Part shown: piece by piece, positions 45,392 through 54,311 of the stretch | Numbering within the stretch: position 1 is the stretch's first letter | Layout of the letters: each line of letters opens with the position of its first letter | Assembly: GCA_003116975.1 (NCBI GenBank) | Contig: BGKB01000168.1 | Coordinates: 1-64,000, forward strand | Length of the DNA stretch: 64,000 nt | Direction: 5' to 3' | Source of the DNA: Aurantiochytrium sp. KH105 | Lineage: Eukaryota; Sar; Bigyra; Thraustochytrida; Thraustochytriidae | Made by a program: the position numbers and the translations under genes | Notes under the pieces: model-generated | Told to the model about the DNA's origin: nothing | The model's input: the letters and a program-made list of their open reading frames with translations, nothing else | Database searches by the model: none

Positions 45392-46468
45392 TCACAAAGA
45401 TCGATTAATAGCAATGAGATGTTGAATGATTTGCTCGATGTTCATTTTCTTGAACTGGTTCAACAGAGATTTTGAAGTCGCTGAACTGGTTACATTTTTT
45501 TCTTCGCTGGAGTTCTCACCATTGAAATCTTCCTCCTCATCCTGTCTGGTTTTCGAATAATCTGAGTTATAATCTGACTCATCGTCTTCGCTGGAGGTCT
45601 CACCATTGAAATCATCCTCGTCCTGCATGGTTTCCGAATAATCTGAGTTATAATCTGACTTGTCGTATTTGTCGCGAATAGTTTTTGCAATGCTCACAAC
45701 TTCTCCAAGTATTAGGCTCCTCAGATCACGAAATATTGCATTGTTATCTTCAGCTCTGTGAGTACTCATGCGCATGATTTTAAAGCCACTAAAATTATCA
45801 TCTTTCGTTCCTCCGTAGGCAAGAAGTTCGAGAACATTTTTGAAATAGGCACCTTGATGACCATCAGAATCAAATCCATGTGTATACCCACCGATTCTAG
45901 TAAATTGGAAATTATGCCGAAGTAACTCACAAAAGGAAAGGACGAAAATGACTCTGTTGCACATGAGTATACTATTCGCATAATAGTCATAATGTTCTCC
46001 AAGATGATATGACGGATAGAAATTGATAGACCCATCCTTTTTGAAAACATTATTCTTTGACAATCTTCTGAATATGCTAGAAATATAGGCAGACTTTTTT
46101 CGCGGGTCATTCATTACAGCTATAAACGTCGTATACTCGATGAGACGAAGACATGATTCCCTAGCTGAATTGAAAAGGACTCCTTCATTGAATCCAAGCC
46201 AGTTATTTTTTAATCTGAAGGTTTCATTTGTGTGAATGTACTTGAACGCATTTGTCCAGAACTCTTCGTTAAAACTAGGTGAAATGTCCGAATTTTTAAA
46301 GATGGTATTTTTCAGAACAAATTCGGTCACGTCAATTTCTGACTCTAGTTTGCCACCATATTCATTTAAGTAAAGCGAATCGCGATTCAGAATTTTATCA
46401 AAATTCTTTTGAATCATGTCTTCTACTGATCCAAACCATTCTGCTCCTACAGACTCATCATCTTCCAT
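45392..46468 (-). CDS. Unknown protein A of a paralogous pair (358 aa)
   Basis: It shares with the next gene (46673-48637) a block LMCNRVIFVLSFCELL, then LELLAYGGTKDDNFSGFKIM (about residues 165-240), and a terminal helix MNIEQIIQHLIAINRSL. Between these is an acidic Asp/Glu/Ser/Tyr-rich segment with two near-identical YNSDYS units (about 270-330), encoded by a direct repeat of about 80 bases. No membrane segment. The common core and C-terminal helix suggest a structural or assembly role with a shared binding partner (inference). Confidence 0.75.
   Translation of the reverse strand: MEDDESVGAEWFGSVEDMIQKNFDKILNRDSLYLNEYGGKLESEIDVTEFVLKNTIFKNSDISPSFNEEFWTNAFKYIHTNETFRLKNNWLGFNEGVLFNSARESCLRLIEYTTFIAVMNDPRKKSAYISSIFRRLSKNNVFKKDGSINFYPSYHLGEHYDYYANSILMCNRVIFVLSFCELLRHNFQFTRIGGYTHGFDSDGHQGAYFKNVLELLAYGGTKDDNFSGFKIMRMSTHRAEDNNAIFRDLRSLILGEVVSIAKTIRDKYDKSDYNSDYSETMQDEDDFNGETSSEDDESDYNSDYSKTRQDEEEDFNGENSSEEKNVTSSATSKSLLNQFKKMNIEQIIQHLIAINRSL
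45515..45665. repeat. Imperfect ~80-bp direct repeat in the 45392 gene
   Basis: TCTGAGTTATAATCTGACT and flanking CTCACCATTGAAATC are each present twice about 75-80 bases apart. They duplicate the acidic YNSDYS segment of the encoded protein. Confidence 0.65.
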
Positions 46469-46672
46469 ATTTTCTTATCGCTACTGCTTTGAACTGACTT
46501 GTGATAATAGATAGTTCATTGTAAATATTACATATAAATTTACATGTTTCAAGAGTTGGACAATTTCCACAAAATACACTTATTGCAACCGCTGACCTAT
46601 TCGTTTTTGGAATCGAAGTTTTCACTATATACATTTCAAGCATCTTTCTTGTGGAAAAACTATTTTTATTAA

Positions 46673-48637
46673 TTATGTCTTTGTTTGACTCAGTAGCTCA
46701 AGTGATTGATTAATAGCCGCAAGATGTTGGATGAGTTCATTGATGTTCATATTATCGTATAGAACCGATACTGGGTCAGATGCAACCGGATTTTTCTTGC
46801 TCCGATCTTTTCCTTGCCTTGCTTCAGGTGTATTCTTAGGTTCACTCTGTTGAGAACTAGATACCGTGGTATTCCGCGGAGGTTGCTGCTGGTTCATTTC
46901 AGCGCCCTTTTTGGCGAAGAAGTTTTCTAGATTTTCATAGTTAGGTTTATCTTGTTGTCCTTGTTGACGTGAAGATGAACGAGTTTGACGTCGTGGTGGC
47001 GGGAGTGTCGATTTGGCTTGAGACTGAGACTGAGCCTGACCGTTTATCTCTGCAAGATGATTTCTTAAATCAGCAAAAGACGCTGATCTATTTTCGATAA
47101 CGTTCGTTTCTTTGGACCGCCGCTCTGATGCAGTAGTGGTCGTCTCATTGCTATTCTGATTACTATCCGCTCCATCAGCATTCCCACTACGCGTCGCGCG
47201 TGCTTCATTAGGCTTGAAGAACGATGTAGGTCTTTCTGCTGGTCCCGATTCGTCTACATTGTCTTGTTCCGACGAGTCTTTTGGCGCTTCGGATTGATCG
47301 ACAGAGTTTACATCCAGTTCACCATAAGATTTAATAGCTGCAAGCACATAGGTCTTGACGAATGCGAGTCGGGTACTTGAAAAAACAGTTGCCTTTTTAC
47401 CTGCAGGCATTAGTTCTTTTAAAGCATTGAAGCCTTTGAATTTATCATCAGTTGTTCCTCCATCAGCAAGAAGTTGAAGAATGGACTTCACTTTATTGTC
47501 ATTTTTGAAATCCGCTTCGGGCATAGGTTTTCCACAAGCGAATTGAGTACATACGGAAAGCACAAACATGATTCGATTGGCCATGAGCACCGTTGAAGCA
47601 TAAGACGTTTCATTTTCTTCGAGTTTTTCTGAAGGATTATAGTCGATGTTTACCTTATTTGGCTTCACGACATCATCATTCAGATTTTTAATAATGGTTT
47701 GAATCCTCGTTGATGGTCCGTTCTCAGTTTCTTCAATTCCCAAGATATATTGACGGATACTATTACACGATTTTGAAAGAGTCAGTCCCATTAAGTTTCC
47801 GTTTGGAAATTCATTTGGTACAATCTTATTTATAATGTATGCATACAAATCACCCCAAAACTTCGATGAGAAATTAGAATTGATCATGTAACTCCTGTCA
47901 TCTGCAATCATAAAAACGGTATGCAACATAACATTCCTGGTGACATCAAGTTCTGCTATGATGGAAGTAGTTGATTTATCGTTATACTTCTTCATCTTCA
48001 TATTATTTGTTGTGAATCCGAAGTTTTCTAGCAAACGAGTCTGAATGGAATCATCGGCATCCGCGGAGGATTTCATTTCCTTCTGGCGTTGGAACTCCCT
48101 AAACTCCTTATAATCACGCCAGTTTCTCTTACCATCTTCAACACGATGTTTAAAAAAGTCATGCGACTTCATTGCACCTTTTGTTCCGTATTTCAAGCCA
48201 GCACGCGCACCCTTTGACCCATACTTCATACCGAGTTTGCTTCCAATCTTACCATACTTCACCGCTCCAGCAGCAAGTTTCTTTGAGTTAGAATGAATTT
48301 GATGTAGAGCATCGTTGATTTGTTGCGCATCAACCTTCAGATTTGCCTTCGTATCCATAGAATCAGCTGAAGCAAGTTCTGAAAGCTTCTGGTGAAGAAG
48401 CTCTAGAATAACTTTAACCATTTGCTTGTAGTGTGCCCAAGATTTGACGTCCATTTCATCTACGTTCATTTTTCCATGGTACGCAGAGTGTCCGTACTTT
48501 TTGGAAACAACATCGATGACTCGATCAATGTCTTTAGATAGATCCGATACCGTCTTCTCAACGTCTTCCTCGTCTGAACTTTCGAGAACATTGACGATAT
48601 CTTTGATAAGATGCATTGTGGGTGAGTTGTGTTTCAT
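46673..48637 (-). CDS. Unknown protein B of a paralogous pair (654 aa)
   Basis: The N-terminal ~200 residues are helical, with repeated KYG-S/T-KGA units (about 130-160) and a basic RVEDGKRNWRDYKEFREF segment. The middle shares LMANRIMFVLSVCTQF and LQLLADGGTTDDKFKGFNAL with the 45392 gene. A long Gln/Ser/Asn-rich disordered region (about 450-630) precedes a terminal helix MNINELIQHLAAINQSLELL, again shared. A TATA-like ATATATAAA at 48716-48724 lies about 80 bases upstream. It may be a virion or assembly scaffold protein, which is inference. Family unknown. Confidence 0.78.
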   Translation of the reverse strand: MKHNSPTMHLIKDIVNVLESSDEEDVEKTVSDLSKDIDRVIDVVSKKYGHSAYHGKMNVDEMDVKSWAHYKQMVKVILELLHQKLSELASADSMDTKANLKVDAQQINDALHQIHSNSKKLAAGAVKYGKIGSKLGMKYGSKGARAGLKYGTKGAMKSHDFFKHRVEDGKRNWRDYKEFREFQRQKEMKSSADADDSIQTRLLENFGFTTNNMKMKKYNDKSTTSIIAELDVTRNVMLHTVFMIADDRSYMINSNFSSKFWGDLYAYIINKIVPNEFPNGNLMGLTLSKSCNSIRQYILGIEETENGPSTRIQTIIKNLNDDVVKPNKVNIDYNPSEKLEENETSYASTVLMANRIMFVLSVCTQFACGKPMPEADFKNDNKVKSILQLLADGGTTDDKFKGFNALKELMPAGKKATVFSSTRLAFVKTYVLAAIKSYGELDVNSVDQSEAPKDSSEQDNVDESGPAERPTSFFKPNEARATRSGNADGADSNQNSNETTTTASERRSKETNVIENRSASFADLRNHLAEINGQAQSQSQAKSTLPPPRRQTRSSSRQQGQQDKPNYENLENFFAKKGAEMNQQQPPRNTTVSSSQQSEPKNTPEARQGKDRSKKNPVASDPVSVLYDNMNINELIQHLAAINQSLELLSQTKT

Positions 48638-48715
48638 TTTGTCTACTCGTGATCAACTGCGTTCCGCTACGCGTAGTCCTTCGTTAGTCTTCATAACAGA
48701 ATTGGTAGAAACGAC

Positions 48716-48724
48716 ATATATAAA
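48716..48724 (-). promoter_or_regulatory. TATA-like element upstream of the 46673-48637 gene
   Basis: ATATATAAA (TTTATATAT on the minus strand) lies 79-87 bases before the ATG at 48637. A similar element precedes the next minus-strand gene at 49679-49687. Confidence 0.4.
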
Positions 48725-48755
48725 TCAACATCGAAATTTTTCATTATTGTACAAA

Positions 48756-49637
48756 TTAGAAACTATCAACAAACTCGCTGACGAGACTGTGGGCAGTTTT
48801 ATTAAGATTCTGCAAAAGACTTTGTGTGCCGTAGTAGAGGTGAGTTGAAGTTCTGAATTCTAATTTATGGATCTCTTTTTGATTCCCTGCCTCGAATTCA
48901 ACAAAAACTTTCCATCCGCTTGGTATAAAAGTCGCCAGATAAGTTGCTATTATGACGGCTCGTAAATATTGCACGTTTTTGATTGGGACCAGTTTCTTCC
49001 GAATTTTCATTATGACTAATAACAAAATATAGCTTGATACAATAAGGGATGATTGTCCAGCTTTTTGTCTTTCATTTAAATTATTTATCGGGTCGTTTAA
49101 AAAGTTGAAACAATGTTTCAAAATGAAAAACAGTTCAATATCCATTGGGAGAACTCTTGAATCATCACGAATATTAACGTTTATGTACGGTTTTCTAGCA
49201 TCTCTATCTTTAATTTTAACGAACCCGGTTTTCTTGATTCGGAAGTATGAAACAAAGGTTGATGCAATATCATCTAATTTTGCGTATTTATCCTTTGCGT
49301 CAAAGGAAGTGTTTGGTTTGAAATCCACAATGCTTTGAAATTTCTCAATGTCTTTTCCGAACTTTGTCATCATATCCTTTGACCATTCATTCCTTGCGAA
49401 GTCTGTTAAGTTGTCAGTGTATTTTACGTGCGGCGAGTACTTTTCTGGTTCGAACGAAAGTTGAAATGGCGTGAGACATTGCAATGCACTTGAATCCAAG
49501 TCATACAAGTAATTAACAAGTTTTTGTCGTTTTGCATTAATGTTTTCTGCAGAAGCTCTTTTTTCTTCAGGAAAAAGACTCTTATCAACAAGATCAAAAA
49601 GATACAAGTAGGGAAGCTGTCGCGAACCTTGTGCCAT
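48756..49637 (-). CDS. Unknown ~293-residue protein
   Basis: The ATG at 49637 (MAQGSRQLPYLYLFDLV) is chosen over an earlier in-frame one because a TATA-like element lies 42 bases upstream of it. The protein is soluble and helical, with one hydrophobic stretch (SSYILLLVIMKIRKKLV). It has a faint resemblance to the paralogous pair in that region, not enough to claim kinship. It is part of a same-strand run with 45392, 46673 and 49709. Confidence 0.72.
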   Translation of the reverse strand: MAQGSRQLPYLYLFDLVDKSLFPEEKRASAENINAKRQKLVNYLYDLDSSALQCLTPFQLSFEPEKYSPHVKYTDNLTDFARNEWSKDMMTKFGKDIEKFQSIVDFKPNTSFDAKDKYAKLDDIASTFVSYFRIKKTGFVKIKDRDARKPYINVNIRDDSRVLPMDIELFFILKHCFNFLNDPINNLNERQKAGQSSLIVSSYILLLVIMKIRKKLVPIKNVQYLRAVIIATYLATFIPSGWKVFVEFEAGNQKEIHKLEFRTSTHLYYGTQSLLQNLNKTAHSLVSEFVDSF

Positions 49638-49678
49638 TATTTTTAAATTCAAGTGATTATCAAATGTATTGAATAGTG

Positions 49679-49687
49679 TATATATAA
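49679..49687 (-). promoter_or_regulatory. TATA box-like element upstream of the 48756-49637 gene
   Basis: TATATATAA on the plus strand, TTATATATA on the minus strand, sits 42 bases before the chosen ATG at 49637. Confidence 0.45.
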
Positions 49688-49708
49688 TAGCATTATAATA
49701 GTTAATCT

Positions 49709-50080
49709 TCACTTTATCCGAGGAACAAGCATCGAAATATAATCCATGAATAGCGCGACAGAAGGCTGCGTGAAGTCAAGATCTGTCCCAAGCTGATTCT
49801 TTGTCTGTTGCACTTGTGCTTCTGAAGGAAGAAGGTCAATCAACTGTCGTACGATGGATTCAAGTTCAACGAGTGAGTCTTCATTTTCCATTCGTTGAAT
49901 GGTCAATGCTTTTTGAACAATTGTATCCTTTACTTTTTCCGATGGTTCAATGTTGAATTTAACCTTTTTCTCTTGTACATGTTCTTTCTTTTCATCCGGC
50001 TTTGTGGTCTTACTTGAAACCGGCCTCTTTTTCTTTTCAGGTGGTTGCTTCGGTTTATCTTTAATCTCTTTCTTTCCCAT
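49709..50080 (-). CDS. Small basic-then-acidic protein (123 aa)
   Basis: The first half is strikingly Lys/Glu/Pro-rich and likely disordered (MGKKEIKDKPKQPPEKKKRP). The second half is helical (SLVELESIVRQLIDLLP) and ends ALFMDYISMLVPRIK. No membrane segment. It lies divergently to the SNF2 ATPase. Possibly a nucleic-acid-associated or scaffold-type protein. Family unknown. Confidence 0.7.
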   Translation of the reverse strand: MGKKEIKDKPKQPPEKKKRPVSSKTTKPDEKKEHVQEKKVKFNIEPSEKVKDTIVQKALTIQRMENEDSLVELESIVRQLIDLLPSEAQVQQTKNQLGTDLDFTQPSVALFMDYISMLVPRIK

Positions 50081-50182
50081 ATTTCCTGGCTCTTCTTAAT
50101 GAGAAATCGTTTGCATGAAAATAATATATTAGTTTGTGGCGTTCATTCACTGTTTTTGAGTGAAAAACGTTGGGTAACTAAC

Positions 50183-51847
50183 ATGGTGGTGACCACGTTT
50201 GAGGCAATTTCAACTGATTCAATTGAGGTGCATGAAGATGGGCAGCGAAAGACGATAATCGACACCGATTTATATGGGTTGTATGTGCATGAGGTTTCCT
50301 CACGGGGGCCTTCTGATATAGAATTGATTCCGCACCCATATTACCAATTAATATTCAACCCTTCGAATCCATCAGTAAATGACGTATCAGAAGAGCGCCT
50401 GCGGGAATGTTGGGATAATATAGTATCGCACCATCTTTTAGAAAGTACAGCAACGCGGTTGTTTGATTTTCAAAAGCGTGCTGTTTGTAAGATGTTTCTC
50501 TCAAAAAAGGTCTTAAATGCAACGAGCATGGGATGTGGAAAGACTGTCCAAGCGTTATGTGCACTGCGAGCTTGCGAGTCCATTTCCAAGGTATCTTGTG
50601 GTAGTGTCATCATATGTCCTGGCTATCTTCGACAGAATTGGCTGCGGGAAGTGCAATTATGGTTGGGCGATTCATACCCTGTAATGGTGATTGATTCAGC
50701 CGGCAAAGGGAAACGCGAAGAAGCATTACATAACCTGTTATACTCTCCCACGCTCAAAATAATTTCCTATGATATGGCGGCCAATCTACTACTATCTGTG
50801 AAAGATAACGTTAAAAAGAAGACCAAGTTTTTCGAAAGCGTTATTTGCGACGAAAGCCATTATTTGAAGGAGGCTAAAACCAAACGTTTCAAATCATTGC
50901 GGTACTCCATTCGAAATGCTGAAAACATTTTTCTTTTGACGGGAACGCCAGCACCCAATAGACCAAAGGACTTGTTCACTCAATTTTCTTTGATACGGCC
51001 CAAAATATTCAACGACTATTATTTATTCGCAAGAAGATATTGTGGTGCATACGTGGACAATTTTGGCAAATTCATTGATCGGGGACAGACGAACGAAAAA
51101 GAATTGGCGTGCATTTTTCGAAAGCTTGTCATTCGTATACGCAGAGAGGATGTCCTGGAGGAGATTCCAAGTGTTTCGAGGTTGCAAAAGGTATTATCGT
51201 GTAAACCTTCCAAGGTATTCATTGGTTTGAAGCGAAAGTTTGAGAGTGAGCTGAAAAACATTGATACGTCTTCGTCCGCAAGTTTCAAAGTTCAATCTTT
51301 GGCCTCGGAGATGTTTCTCAAAACGTGTGAAATCAAAGTAAAACCAGTCCTTGATTTTCTCGGGGATTACATAAAAAAGATGTCAGCGTCTGAAGAGAAA
51401 ACCATTATTTTTTGCAAGCACCAGAAAATGTTGCAGGCTATTGTTGATCTTTTCAGCAAAGAAAATTGTACATTTATTTCAATTTCAGGAATGACACCGA
51501 CCAAAGATAGAGTTTCATTGGTGGATAGGTTTCTAAAATCCGATGATTGCAACTTTGCAATTCTTACAATCGGCTCCTGTTCCACTGGCTTAAACATGAT
51601 CCCTGTCAGCAAAATGATATTCACCGAGCTAACGTGGTCCCCCTCTGACTTGTCGCAATGTGAAGCTAGAATATCGAGGATAGGTGGCTCTCCGTTCTTG
51701 GAATATACTTATTTGCTTTGTGATAACACACTCGACGAAATGGTTTTCCGCAAGCTTACACGCAAAACCGACATGATGAATGACATTGTTGACGCTGGAA
51801 ATGATTATGGGGACTTCCGCTTTGATAAAAAAAGAAAAACAAATTGA
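50183..51847 (+). CDS. SNF2-family helicase-like ATPase
   Basis: About 554 residues from the ATG at 50183 (MVVTTFEAISTD); an in-frame ATG at 50099 would add 28 residues but leaves only 18 bases to the divergent gene. Motifs in order: I MGCGKTVQAL (about 116), Ia VIICPGYLRQNWLRE, II DESH (about 222), III LLTGTPAPNRP (about 251), then in lobe 2 TIIFCKHQKML (IV), TIGSCSTGLNM (V) and QCEARISRIGG (VI, about 492). It is compact, resembling the SMARCAL1/ZRANB3 branch core without accessory domains. Such ATPases remodel DNA forks or transcription complexes in large DNA viruses. The catalytic motifs look intact. Confidence 0.9.
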   Translation: MVVTTFEAISTDSIEVHEDGQRKTIIDTDLYGLYVHEVSSRGPSDIELIPHPYYQLIFNPSNPSVNDVSEERLRECWDNIVSHHLLESTATRLFDFQKRAVCKMFLSKKVLNATSMGCGKTVQALCALRACESISKVSCGSVIICPGYLRQNWLREVQLWLGDSYPVMVIDSAGKGKREEALHNLLYSPTLKIISYDMAANLLLSVKDNVKKKTKFFESVICDESHYLKEAKTKRFKSLRYSIRNAENIFLLTGTPAPNRPKDLFTQFSLIRPKIFNDYYLFARRYCGAYVDNFGKFIDRGQTNEKELACIFRKLVIRIRREDVLEEIPSVSRLQKVLSCKPSKVFIGLKRKFESELKNIDTSSSASFKVQSLASEMFLKTCEIKVKPVLDFLGDYIKKMSASEEKTIIFCKHQKMLQAIVDLFSKENCTFISISGMTPTKDRVSLVDRFLKSDDCNFAILTIGSCSTGLNMIPVSKMIFTELTWSPSDLSQCEARISRIGGSPFLEYTYLLCDNTLDEMVFRKLTRKTDMMNDIVDAGNDYGDFRFDKKRKTN

Positions 51848-51929
51848 ATGACACTCATTTAATTCAATGTATATGTAATTTTCATTTTCGTTTGACTGAC
51901 TGAAGAATCAATCTATTTTGCATTTGACA

Positions 51930-52679
51930 ATGGCTGAAATTACTTTTGAGACGAGCTTTGACAAATGCGTGTATAACGAGGGAACCAAGCTCATTCGTTG
52001 TGTGAACAACTACAATGGGGTTTTTACAGGATACTTGCGTTACGAACCTATTCATACGTCGTCGCATTTTTGTGTTGTTCTTGACAATGAAATTGAGGGC
52101 GTTTGGAATACATTGAGCTGTTCGGGATCCGTTCTGAAGGTTCGAAGTGACGCTCTGTTCAACCCTCTCTCACCTGATGTAATTGGATTGACCGGTTATA
52201 ACGTTGTGAAAAATAATTGGCAATTTGAGGAGTATTACTTCCGTGATATTCGAACTTCTTTCGGACAAAATATCGAAAGTGTGTCAACTGACGGTACATA
52301 CAAAACATGTGTTCACTTTACGGATGGTCTGGCCACAAAATGCTTTGGTAATACAAGCAACAAATTCCTCCTTTATCCTTGGGCGTCAATTGGTGTATCG
52401 CTAGCAGTAGCGTTGTTCATGTTGGTTGTTGTTGGATGGATGTTGATGTACCAAAGATTCAAGGTAAGGAGCGTTGGTGGAATTATGTTTCTGACCGCAG
52501 CGCTCGTAAGTGTGGTTCTCGTGATCATGGGATTTACCCTTGTCGTAAGTATGTATGGCTTCATCATCGGCACGCTATTGGTTTATCTACCATTTTTCAC
52601 GTGGAATCTATTCCGCGTTTACAAAGATAATAACAATGAAAGCTCTAAATCTAAACAATATAGCACCCTGAGAAACTAA
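51930..52679 (+). CDS. Membrane protein with ectodomain and three C-terminal TM helices
   Basis: About 249 residues from the ATG at 51930 (MAEITFETSFDKC). The first ~150 residues are a beta-like domain with several Cys (KCVYNEGTKLIRC, FCVVLD, LSCSG, TCVHFTDGLATKCF). Three hydrophobic helices follow (ASIGVSLAVALFMLVVVGWM, IMFLTAALVSVVLVIMGF and LVVSMYGFIIGTLLVYLPFF), then a polar tail. There is no cleavable signal peptide. It could be an envelope protein with a disulfide-bonded or entry-type domain. No family is recognised. Confidence 0.75.
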   Translation: MAEITFETSFDKCVYNEGTKLIRCVNNYNGVFTGYLRYEPIHTSSHFCVVLDNEIEGVWNTLSCSGSVLKVRSDALFNPLSPDVIGLTGYNVVKNNWQFEEYYFRDIRTSFGQNIESVSTDGTYKTCVHFTDGLATKCFGNTSNKFLLYPWASIGVSLAVALFMLVVVGWMLMYQRFKVRSVGGIMFLTAALVSVVLVIMGFTLVVSMYGFIIGTLLVYLPFFTWNLFRVYKDNNNESSKSKQYSTLRN

Positions 52680-52751
52680 ATTTTATTAATTAAATGATGT
52701 ATAAGTTAATTTCATGCCGTGATTAATCGGCAAAGAAAAATAATCAAAAAT

Positions 52752-54290
52752 ATGCTTTACTTCTTTTTGTGGTACAGTCTCGCGGTTCTAGTTCGTAACG
52801 TTCATGGAGACTACGCTTGTGACTCTTCATCGACTTATTATTCGAGTGATCTCCTTGACCCATATTTCCAAATTAAGACGCTTATTTATGTGGATGAGGA
52901 CACATTAGCCTCATCCTTCAATAATTCGTTGGACATTTTCATTGATCAATTCGCAGACAGTATTGGTCGAACCAATGTGGTACTGAAAGATTTATTTCAC
53001 CTCGAAATTCAAATCGATGATACACAAATCATCGAGGGTGTTAGGTGTGGAACGTCAAATCCAAGTGTGACACTGAAAAATTACATTTCGTACTCCGATT
53101 CGCTGAAAGATAGCTATGGTCTTGTTTATTGGTTCTCAACCTGTGATAACGACGAAGACGTTGTGATGTCAAAGGACGTGGGAAGCTTAGTCTGCGAGTC
53201 GGATGGAGACAACACAATTGCTAGTTTTAATCACTCGTATAATACCGAGGAGTTGGATCCTGTCCTCACGTACGCGATTGCCCGTGCACTGGGAGCAACA
53301 GATCCATACGGTACGGAAGAGCTAGAAATCATTACAGATACAAATGACACAGATACAATTTTCGCAGATGACGCCAAGTCAGAAATTTGTTCGTTCAAAT
53401 CTTCACTTCTCATCAACCGCCGCTGCAATGATTTCCAGATGCTTTTGCCTGCTTCCACGGAAGATAGTGTTTGTGGAAATGGATATGTCGAAGCTGGTGA
53501 GGAATGCGAATGTTTGAGTGGCGCAATGTCATGTTCAGAAGCAGACACACCAGTTTCATGCGAATCTTGTATGTTGGTTGGTGGTGAGTTGAATTGTGCA
53601 ACTTCATTCAAGATGAAATTATATGGCGATACGAATGTTTTTGGCACAAAAGCTGAGCAAGAGTGCTGTCAATATGGAAATTTGCTTTCTGCTGATACAG
53701 GTTGTCAAGCAAGTGGTTATTGTGTGAATGGCGTCTGTCGAGATCTTTGCGCTGAGGCGGACACGTTCACAAATTGTGGTATCATAAATAGTGGTTGTCG
53801 ACAAGAGTGCATGGATGCAGAGGAGATGAGTTGCTCTGCATATTATTCTGTAAATCGTGTCGATATATCCGCCTTGCCAGTAGACGTGAAATGTTTGACA
53901 ACGAGTGGTGAAATTGGGACGTGCAGCGAAAATCACACATGCGAGAGGAGCGAAGTTTATCCAACTGATGTTTCTTTCTCACCGACGATGGTTCCGACCA
54001 CGGGCGCCCCTACGGACGTCCCTACGGACGCCCCAACGGACGTCCCAACGGACGTCCCAACGAACTTCCCGACCCTGCGTCCAACGTTTGAAGGGGAGAC
54101 GTGGGCACCTACAGGTGCACCAACAAGTACAAGCTCTACTTCGAGCAGCACTTTTGATACAAAATTTTACGTGAGCGTGGGAGCAGCCGGTGGATTGTTT
54201 GTTATGCTGACAGTTGTTTTGTCTTACAACTATTGGTCGTCCACTGCTACACGCGCTCAAGTCGTACCTGGTTCATTTATCGAAATGTAA
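52752..54290 (+). CDS. Catalytically dead ADAM-like metalloprotease paralogue
   Basis: About 512 residues from the ATG at 52752 (MLYFFLWYSLAVLVRNVHG, signal peptide). Where active paralogues have HExxHxxGxxH, this protein has YAIARALGATDPY (about 174). All three zinc His and the catalytic Glu are replaced, while the surrounding Gly-Ala and Pro are kept. The disintegrin-like region is intact (about 240-400; CGNGYVEAGEECEC and EQECCQYGNLLSADTGC). A short PTDAPTDVPT stalk, a membrane helix (FYVSVGAAGGLFVMLTVVLSY) and a short tail follow. It is probably a binding or decoy protein. It lies far from the other copies, in the putative structural region. Confidence 0.85.
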   Translation: MLYFFLWYSLAVLVRNVHGDYACDSSSTYYSSDLLDPYFQIKTLIYVDEDTLASSFNNSLDIFIDQFADSIGRTNVVLKDLFHLEIQIDDTQIIEGVRCGTSNPSVTLKNYISYSDSLKDSYGLVYWFSTCDNDEDVVMSKDVGSLVCESDGDNTIASFNHSYNTEELDPVLTYAIARALGATDPYGTEELEIITDTNDTDTIFADDAKSEICSFKSSLLINRRCNDFQMLLPASTEDSVCGNGYVEAGEECECLSGAMSCSEADTPVSCESCMLVGGELNCATSFKMKLYGDTNVFGTKAEQECCQYGNLLSADTGCQASGYCVNGVCRDLCAEADTFTNCGIINSGCRQECMDAEEMSCSAYYSVNRVDISALPVDVKCLTTSGEIGTCSENHTCERSEVYPTDVSFSPTMVPTTGAPTDVPTDAPTDVPTDVPTNFPTLRPTFEGETWAPTGAPTSTSSTSSSTFDTKFYVSVGAAGGLFVMLTVVLSYNYWSSTATRAQVVPGSFIEM

Positions 54291-54311
54291 TGTAATGTAA
54301 ATCCTGTTCTT

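Noticed and set aside
46458-46643. 61-residue minus-strand frame between the 45392 and 46673 genes
   Set aside because: No recognisable features. It overlaps the start of the next gene and most likely lies in its leader region.
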